A stretch of 64,000 bases of DNA from Lithospermum erythrorhizon (taxonomy: Eukaryota > Streptophyta > Magnoliopsida > Boraginales > Boraginaceae). The stretch spans positions 278,887 to 342,886 of the forward strand of contig JADFUC010000985.1 of NCBI GenBank assembly GCA_019722365.1, given 5' to 3'. Positions within the stretch are counted from its first letter, which is position 1; each line of letters begins with the position of its first letter. Below are positions 56,589 to 64,000 of the stretch, piece by piece. Position numbers and translations under genes: made by a program. The notes under the pieces were generated by a model, which ran no database searches, was not told the DNA's origin, and saw only the letters and a program-made list of their open reading frames with translations.

Positions 56589-56596
56589 TATAAAAG
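56589..56596 (+). promoter_or_regulatory. TATA box of hAT 2 transposase
   Basis: TATAAAAG within GCTCTATAAAAGCGGGGAC, about 30 bases before a CT/CA-rich leader (CACTATTCTTCATTTTCACA) and 230 bases before the first ATG at 56,822. This is the most convincing core promoter in the window. Confidence 0.55.
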
Positions 56597-56821
56597 CGGG
56601 GACAACACTATTCTTCATTTTCACAACTCACAATCATATCTAAGCAATTACAATACTACAATCACTTTCAAGAAAATTACAATACTCATTACTGTTCTTT
56701 TATCAAGTCTAAGGATTCGATCAAGTCTAAGGGATTCCTTCGTAGTCGCGTCGTTTGCCGTATCCTGCTCGTATTTTCTATCATCGCTTTTATAATCAGG
56801 CTTATTTATTCTTCTAAATTA

Positions 56822-58625
56822 ATGGCAACAAACGTATTATTGGTAAAAATGTTCAAAGTGATATCAAAATGCTTAGTATGTCTAATGATTTTGTTAATCT
56901 GTGAGGATGATAATCAAATGGATGAATTACTCGTAATTAACTCTCAATCTAGCGCCACGGATAATACTAATGAAAGGAAAACGTTTAGCGGATTTGGCAA
57001 CATTTTGTTGCCGAATCGTGAAAACCAAAGCAACTTGTATAGATTGTAAAGAGAGCTCTATCATGGAAAATGCAGTAGGTAAAGCGAGAACGGGTCATCT
57101 TGTTAGAATTTTGATAAGCCATATCACTGCGATTTACAAGTGCTGGGGGCGGTACACAAGAACGACACTCAAACCGCGGTAACTTTTTAATATTGGCTTA
57201 TAGGATGGAAACTATGAACGAATCGGGCAGCTTTTGCCTTTTAATCATCATGACGGATGGCTTTCACCACTAGGATTAAAAGTCGTTAATCCCTCGAAAG
57301 CAACCGTATCCCCGCATTCTTTTCGCGAACTTCGCGATTTTAAATATTTTAAAATGAAAGAGCTCTTCCCGGTGCAACCCTTTTCGACTTTTGTTTTATA
57401 AAATTTATATTTGACTAAGGATACTGTGTCTTCACGAATTTTGATATAATTAAAATATGTCATTGGATTGATAAAGATTGGTTTTATAAAGAGAATTGTT
57501 TATTTTAGATCAATTCCTAAACATAACAATATTCGTATTTCGGAATAGATACCTTATACGTGGCTCTAAGATTACAAATTTATGAACAAGATTGCTTCAA
57601 TTTCATTTAATAACGCGTCTGGCTTAATAACGCTTCAATTGGAAAAAATTAGCATGTTCAATTAAACCGGATTTTAGTGAACTTTTTCACGTTAGGGATG
57701 TTTATGTCACGCCCTTCAATTATTTATAAAGATGGAATAAAAGTTGTTTGAGATGATACCAACTGTAAGTACGTTAATTTTATTGTTAGTCATAAAAATA
57801 TAAAGAGTTTCCAGTTTAAAAATTATCTTGACGAAATGGAACTCGATTTACGCATCTACTAATTATATATGAAAGAATCACAAATATTTTACGAGAATCA
57901 TACTCCGACAGAATACCACATATAGTAATTGGAAATATTGTTATGAATTGCTTAAGTTTCTAGAGCCGACAAAGATTATACTAAAGTTTTTTCAACTCAA
58001 TATCATCCCAAACATTCATCTTTATATGAATGTATTGTTAATCTTTCTATTCATATGACTAAACATGTAGATGAGTATATCGTTAGATATGGTTCCGAAC
58101 ATAAGATAAAGCTTTAAATATTTTCATTCTATATCACATCCATATTTAATTGTGCAATAATGGATCCTAATTTAATTAAGAAGTTTTTCATTTTCTGCTG
58201 TGAATGCCGCTTTTTATGATGCTTTTAATACCCTTAATCCCAACAAAAAATTGATATTAAGAAGAATGAAATTGAAACTTATTTAAGCAATATAGGTAGC
58301 AACATCAACGGGCGTAATGGGCGCGTAAGGTCACAATCAACAAAGGTACAAACTTTCAACGCACCAGACGGAGTTAAAATAAGAAGTCAAACATGACTTT
58401 GTAAGTATTTTACAATTATTAGGTGAAAATAATCCACCTCTCCAAGACACGAATGAAGTTCAATATTTAACCACTAACTTGAATCGAGTCCATATAACGA
58501 TAGTAATCCTTTGATATATTAAATTGCAAGCATCAAGAGCTCTCTGCTTCCGTATTTCTAAGATGGGCAAAGAAATATTTTCTATACTTATGTCTACAAT
58601 AGCTGCTGAATCCGAAATAACTCTA
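56822..58625 (+). pseudogene. hAT-family transposase remnant, N-terminal part (hAT 2)
   Basis: A BED-type zinc finger lies at about 57,012-57,120: KATCIDCKESS, then KARTGHLVR..ISH, matching C-x2-C ... TSHLxRHxxxC. At 57,236-57,310 comes LLPFNHHDGWLS, then VVNPSKATVSPHSFREL, equivalent to the LPF....F....NP segment after the DNA-binding domain. At 58,545-58,625 the hATC dimerisation domain begins (SKMGKEIFSILMSTIAAESE). The centre with the DDE residues is broken by stops. LTR D interrupts the gene at about 58,625, and the C-terminus resumes at 60,720. The same blocks occur in hAT 1 (15.6-17.4 kb). Confidence 0.75.
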
Positions 58626-60719
58626 ACTTGACAAGGTATGCTTAGGTACTACTCATTTTTCCCTCTTAGCTAAGAAAAGAAACGACGCCGTGCTTGACAC
58701 CTCCTACTGCTTAATGTCACCGCGCTTGCTTATCTTACTCAAGTTAAACCTCTTTATATAAGACAAAATTTCTCCTCCTTCTTCTTTGATGGTCGGTCCC
58801 TTCCTCCCTTCCAAAAATTTTCCATTTTTAAAGTGAAACAAGCTCAAGTTCATCTCTTTAATCATTCTAAACATTTTAAGGTAAAAATTGACTCGATTCT
58901 AACTATTTTCAAAGTTATGAAATATTGACTTTGTTGATTTTAGATTAAATGTTTAATGAACATTGGTGATTTTTAAACACTTGAATATTAATCTTTTGAA
59001 GAAAGGATGAAGATTTGTGTTTTCTTGACTCTTGTGATCTAGCTTTGATTTGAAGAAAATATGAAATAAATAGTAAACATATTTCACAATTAATAATTTT
59101 TGGTTTTTTGAATAATCTTTTGACATTTGAGTTGACCCATGAAAAAGAAAGTTTTGATTTTAAAGTCTTTTATTATTATGATTTTTGAAAGATAGTTGTT
59201 AATTTGTATAAAATATGAAATAAATACTAAACTTTGGAGACAATTAAAACATCAAACCTCATACCCTCTACTATCCCGTATGTTGTTGCACCGGGCCAAA
59301 TTTGGAGTAATTTGAAGTTTTTACTATTTTTAGTGATTTAATTACTAAAACATATTTCATAATCAAAAGCGAGATGAATTGCGGGTTCGAAAAATGAAAT
59401 TGATGACATCAGTCTTTGAAGTTTTATGTGAGCTACATATCAAATTTGTACTTTAAAATGATCTAAGTATTTATTTTGATTTTTGATGTTAAATGTAGTA
59501 GAAATATATTTAATAGATAAATAGATTGTACTATATAAAATATTTTGGGTAGAATGGCTGGGTTCATAAAATATATTTTGAGCTATGATACCTATATAAA
59601 GCAACGGGTAACTGATAAAATATATTTTGTAGAATGAAGGAAATTAAAGAAATAAAGGAGAATATAAAAGCAAAGGATTAATAATGCAACAATAAGCAAT
59701 CGTGAGTTTCCAGCTTGGTGATTAGGAGCTTGACATTAGGTATACGCTAGCTGCTTAAGATAAAGGTGAGTATTTATATCAATGCATGATATAGCTTTTC
59801 ATATAATGTGTATATGTAAGTTCTATAGTTTTTACTAAACGAAGTTATATATGTAATATGTGATACTGAGACTATGTATCGAGGATTTTATATGATCAAT
59901 CGCGATATCCGAGTCAGGATGACGAATGGGATTACGGGTCGTGTGATTTGTTGCTGAACCTCATCCGTTAAATCGGGTACTCTCCTCAGAAGTCGAAGGT
60001 CCTGTCATTGAGCAAGCTAAACGGAATCCGATTTATGATTTCGTTTAGAGTGTAAGAACGAGTAATACTATTTTGTCCTCGTCATTTGAGTGTAGTTAGT
60101 AACGAGCGACGCTGCTTTTCTCCTACGGGAAGGAGTAGACTTCATAGGCCGATTCGTAGTTATTGCTGCCAAGGCATACTGGATGTTATTAACTATGTGC
60201 GTGAGAGTTTATTTGTCGGATTATTTGATACATTAGATTTATCGGATTAGCCTAATCGTTTCCGGATCATTCGGCGGGATTATATTAAATTGTCGAGACT
60301 ATATGTTGCATGTACATATACGCTGCGACTGGGCCATATTCGCTATATAAATATTTACCGGTGCCCAATTCACCCCTTTGTTCGGGAACCCCAATTTTGT
60401 AGTTGCGTGAAACGTCATGGCACCATCTTTCAGGGCGAGGAGTCAGATATAATCAGAAAGATGTTGTATTGTGATATCCTCAATGCCTTTCAGCCAGATC
60501 TTCATAATAGTCAAGTATGTATTAAAACATGTTATATATGATTTGTAAGGATTGATGAAATTGTGAAGGCACAATTGTTGTCATTACAGATCACCATCCG
60601 GGTAGAGTCACGTTGTATTTTTCATTCATTCTTTTGCTCCAGTTGTACGGTGACTCGATGTTCGTGTCATTTACAATCTCCAGTTCTCGTGGGGGCTCCA
60701 TTCAGCGGTCGCTATTGCA
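58626..60719 (+). repeat. Solo gypsy LTR D inserted in the hAT 2 transposase
   Basis: About 2.1 kb. Its start region (GGTACTACTCATTTTTC, CTTGACACCTCCTACTGC, TATA-like CTCTTTATATAAGAC at 58,750) aligns with LTR B near 40,600-40,440 in reverse orientation. Its end region, 60,533-60,690, aligns with LTR B at 35,860-35,690. It ends near CAGCGGTCGCTATTGCA. TCTA occurs on both sides (58,622-58,625 and 60,720-60,723), a likely part of the target duplication. No internal element sequence is present. A tandem AAAATATATTTTG phrase repeats at 59,540-59,630. Confidence 0.7.
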
Positions 60720-60940
60720 TCTATTTAGTATCATAAACTACAATACACTCAAAGGCATTCAAGACTTATGCTCGGCACCTAAGTATGTCTCAAGGTCGTA
60801 AGGATCGACTAACGTCAACATAGGATGCAAGATCAAGACTCACCCATGTAACAAAAGCAAAATATGTTCGACGCATCTTGTTTTATATCGGTGAAGAAAT
60901 TGAAGAAGAAGAGACCAACACATTAGACGTACGGTAGTCG
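60720..60940 (+). pseudogene. hAT 2 transposase, C-terminal part
   Basis: Immediately after LTR D a frame reads LFSIINYNTLKGIQDLCSAP, which can follow the interrupted AAESE to give the usual ESAFS....L.P..IQALIC run of hATC. Then at about 60,885-60,925 comes an acidic tail IGEEIEEEETNTLD, common at the end of hAT transposases. The two parts are in different frames. Confidence 0.5.
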
Positions 60941-61650
60941 ACTCCTGGAAATGGAAAAGCTAGTTGAGTCCCAAGTATTTATGTTTGAAGCTTTATGATT
61001 TATTAGATTTTTATAATTTTATTTTTAAGGAACTCATGTAAACTCCTCGACCAAGCATTTGCATAAACCGCGAACGACTTAAATAATAAAATGTTCATTG
61101 TAGACATAAAATCTTATATATTATACAAAATTTCGATTGCCTCAGAATCGCCAAAACGGCTCATGCCGGTACCATCGCTTATAACTACACGCCATGATTA
61201 ATTTAAACGGGTCAAGCATTTGTAACACACAAATATTGGTTTTCAGCGACAAATGTAACCATCGCTCAATAACTGGCCAATGCATGTCGCCACTAATGTC
61301 CAATATTTTGTGTAACAAACGTAATATCGTTAATATTAAACTGGCACGCTTAATTTTGCATTTTAAGTACCACTACCCTTTTTTCACTAACGGATTTAAA
61401 CGCTGCCACCTTTAGATTCTGAGTAAATTTCTGGTTTTTAGTGTTGCACCGCCACTTTGAACATAATAACATATATTTTGACTTCCCAAACTAAATTTCT
61501 CTCAATTCAATCCTCAACTCTCATCCAAACACATCTCTAAACATATTCAAGCACAATATCATCAATTAACACCAGACTCTGAAATAATTTAATTCAAAAG
61601 AAATCAAAAGCGCAGTTGTTCAAGATGAAGAAGTTAACCGAGGGGTCAGA
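60941..61650. other. 3' flank of hAT 2 and upstream region of the next candidate gene
   Basis: No gene. 61,130-61,440 is mixed composition with a 73-codon frame of no known type. 61,490-61,620 is CA/TC-rich (CTCAACTCTCATCCAAACAC), like a plant 5' leader. The hAT 2 right end was not identified. Confidence 0.35.
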
Positions 61651-63730
61651 ATGAGACCTCGGCCACCACTGCACCCACCACTACCACAAACTACAACAAA
61701 GGGCCGAGGCGGTATATGGGATCAACTATTCCATTGTAAGTACCACTGCACTGCCATTGTAGAATTTGATTTAATTGGTTATTAGAATATGCAAATGTTC
61801 AATTATTTGCAGCTAGTTGATTGCATCCCGAGATAGTTGCACAATTTCATCATACACTTAGGTTACTTATCTGAATTTGAATTGTAAAACCTGGTAGTAT
61901 CACGTAAGATGATTTAGTTAGTGTACTGGTTTGAAAGAGGGAGGATCTCCCAGCACCATAATAAAGTGTGTAGTGCAATTGGTCGTTAGTTTGAACGTAT
62001 CACAAGGCCATTCTTAACAATGGCGTGATAAATAAAGTTCTGTTCTATAGAACAATTTGAACCTTCAAAAAGTTTATGCAGTCGTCAGTGTCTTTTTCCC
62101 ACTAATAGTCAAGCGTCGGACATTTTCATACATATCGGGCTACTAGAACGCTAAGTGTGAATTGCCACATGATCTCACATATATCAATTATCAAAAATAA
62201 ACTTCCATCAATGTATTTGATAGTCTCATTATAAATAATTGCTATGTGTTCCCTGCTTTTAGAAAATCAAATAAATGCTAACAAAAAAGGACACTATGAT
62301 AGGAAGATTAAATCGATGTCAGCCTGGGGTTCTATGGGTATCCTCTTAAAAAGCCTACTTATGCAAAAAACGATGAATTTGGATTGTAGGACAGAAACTA
62401 ATAAGGTAAAGTAGGTCAATCTTTAGCTTCTAATATGTACTTGATTGATACTACATCCTTGACTGATAATGAGCATCAGAGGCTGCATAGCTTTGGTCCC
62501 TATATATATGTGTGTTAATGTGTGACAAAATATTCATAACAAACATATCAAGAATCCAACACTACTGAAGACTAAGATGGCAGCTAAAATCAACGGTTCT
62601 TCGTGCAATATTAAAAAACGTGCTAGTATTCTTTTTTGTCCGATATATATGAATTTATTAGAAATCTGAGAAATTCAAGAAAATTTGAATTTTTTTCCCA
62701 CCCATATAAGTCTAAGAGCATATAATTTAATCTGATATAATTGCAGATGAGTTACAAAATAGTGAAGATGGTGAGGTTCATGTTTTCTCCTCATCAGCAG
62801 AGGTAACTCTTTTCTTTTGTTGATTTATTATTTACTTAATAATTAATTGACTCTTTATATTGAATACAGCTGGATTACTAATAGTTCAAATTAAAAGTTG
62901 ACAGTATTATTTGGGTTGAAAAGGAACAGATTTGAGATATTTAACATCTGTCATTTAACTACACCACTTGTTACTTAAGGTTAAGGTTCTTGAAGAGCTA
63001 CTCTGTTTTGAAATAAGAATCTTAAACCAATATTAATAAACGATCAACATGTTTAAACGATACAAAAGAAGTGGACAAACATGCAACCACCCTGCAATGT
63101 ATTCAAGTTATATAGTATCATTCTTCTTGGGACCCTGCAATGATGGTTATCCAATGGACATATGCTGATACAGCTGCAATCTGTGATGGTAGGCCTAAAT
63201 CCTCTTGTTTCTGTTAATAAAACTTTAGTACTTGTAGTTTATGGGAAAGTTCTAGTGTGTTTATTGGATGCCGAATTGGTTAAAATTCCAAAACTGACTG
63301 AGTTTTCTAATCTGTTTTAATAAACAAGCTATTCGTGTCACTATATCTTGATTAGCTTGTAAATTCGGTAGATTTTAAACATTGAAGCTGCATTAAACTG
63401 GCCTATTGGGTCAGAACATTCTTGTATGAGTTGGACTATATTTAGAGTGTTTCTTCTGATCGTATCTGCATGACTTTCCTCTACCGACTCTTAGTTATTT
63501 TGATTCAGCCTGTAATGAACAAAGAATGGGAGTTTAAGATATTACGGAGTCTAGGGCCTGGGAATTTCACCAAATTCGAAATCTGCGACTTCTGCATTCT
63601 ATGCCACCTGATTGGGCAGAAGATAACGTTCAAGCACCCAAAGGGTTCAAAGTATAACCAATTTAGATCCCCGATGAAATCCCCATCTTCGAAATCAAGA
63701 GAACGCAATTCTTCCCAATGTTTTGGCTAG
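61651..63730 (+). CDS. Candidate four-exon host gene, unknown product
   Basis: Exons 61,651-61,735, 62,747-62,802, 63,116-63,188 and 63,555-63,730 join in one frame to 129 codons. Donors are ATT|GTAAGT, GAG|GTAACT and ATG|GTAGGC; acceptors are ATTGCAG, TATATAG and GTCTAG. The product starts MRPRPPLHPPLP, has an acidic Ser-rich part (NSEDGEVHVFSSS), a WDPAMMVIQW segment and a Cys cluster CDFCILCH. It ends in a Lys/Ser-rich tail (KSPSSKSRERNSSQCFG). Phase agreement across three introns supports it, but weak acceptors (the third and fourth exons) and alternative frames weaken it. No family is recognised. A short upstream ORF (MKKLTEGSE, from 61,625) precedes the chosen ATG. Confidence 0.25.
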
Positions 63731-64000
63731 GATGGAAGCGAGGCAGATAATAATTTATGACAATTAAGAGCAAGGGAATTGAGAGGGTCCAAATATTTTG
63801 TATAAAGGAGAAAGAGCTTGTTTTGCCTTGTTTTGATAGGATTTCAGGGGAAGCAAATTCATTTAGACTTTGACACATTTATTGACAGGGAAATTGAAGG
63901 GTGAAAGTATTTCTGCAAAGCTGAGGCTAAAGAAGCTTCTGAGATGATGTATGTTGGAAGTGGTTGGCCTATCGTAGCAATAATGTAACTGAAACTAGAA
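63731..64000 (+). other. 3' flank of the candidate gene
   Basis: If the gene above is real this is its 3' untranslated region. No long open frame. Nothing else is seen before the window ends. Confidence 0.3.

Overview
This is a gene-poor, repeat-dense stretch of a plant nuclear genome, most likely a dicot. The evidence is a stack of plant LTR retrotransposons (Ty3/gypsy chromovirus-like, Tat-like and Ty1/copia), a plant LINE, hAT transposons, Stowaway- and Mutator-type MITEs, and AT-rich introns and spacers. I found no bacterial operon, CRISPR array, rRNA or convincing tRNA gene. No complete conserved host gene could be recognised; a few host-like exons are listed at low confidence.

Layout. 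1-8798: gypsy element A on the minus strand, with LTRs of about 2.4 kb, degraded gag-pol and a Met-tRNA-type primer site. 8.8-12.9 kb: AT-rich spacer with a 992-bp-spaced direct repeat. 12.9-18.5 kb: hAT transposon 1 (minus), its transposase gene flanked on both sides by arrays of a GGACGTCCG motif, plus a SANT/PIF-like ORF remnant. 18.5-22.9 kb: spacer and a candidate small minus-strand transcription unit. 22.9-33.3 kb: a MITE with a perfect 9-bp target duplication, a solo LTR, a foldback MITE, a probable chromovirus LTR with in-frame tandem repeats, another MITE and a 120-bp tandem duplication.

33.8-41.0 kb is a three-level nest: a short Tat-like LTR element (internal region under 1 kb, with antisense ORFs) has a solo gypsy LTR (B, minus) in its right LTR, and B contains another solo LTR (C, plus). 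41.0-41.8 kb: 3' end of a LINE. 42-47 kb: spacer with two Stowaway-like elements. 47,244-51,930: a nearly full-length copia element (minus) with 137-bp LTRs. 52-55.5 kb: host-like ORFs, a hAT-like MITE and short repeats. 55.5-61 kb: hAT transposon 2 (plus), homologous to hAT 1 and split inside its dimerisation domain by solo LTR D. 61.6-63.7 kb: a phase-consistent four-exon candidate gene.

The parts relate mainly as a record of successive insertions. Autonomous pol and transposase genes are broken by many small indels, so each mobile gene is annotated as a pseudogene. Much of the indel load sits in the long repeats, while neighbouring MITEs keep exact signatures, so imperfect assembly of repeats competes with ancient decay as an explanation. 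All product calls are by eye from motifs; no database search was run.
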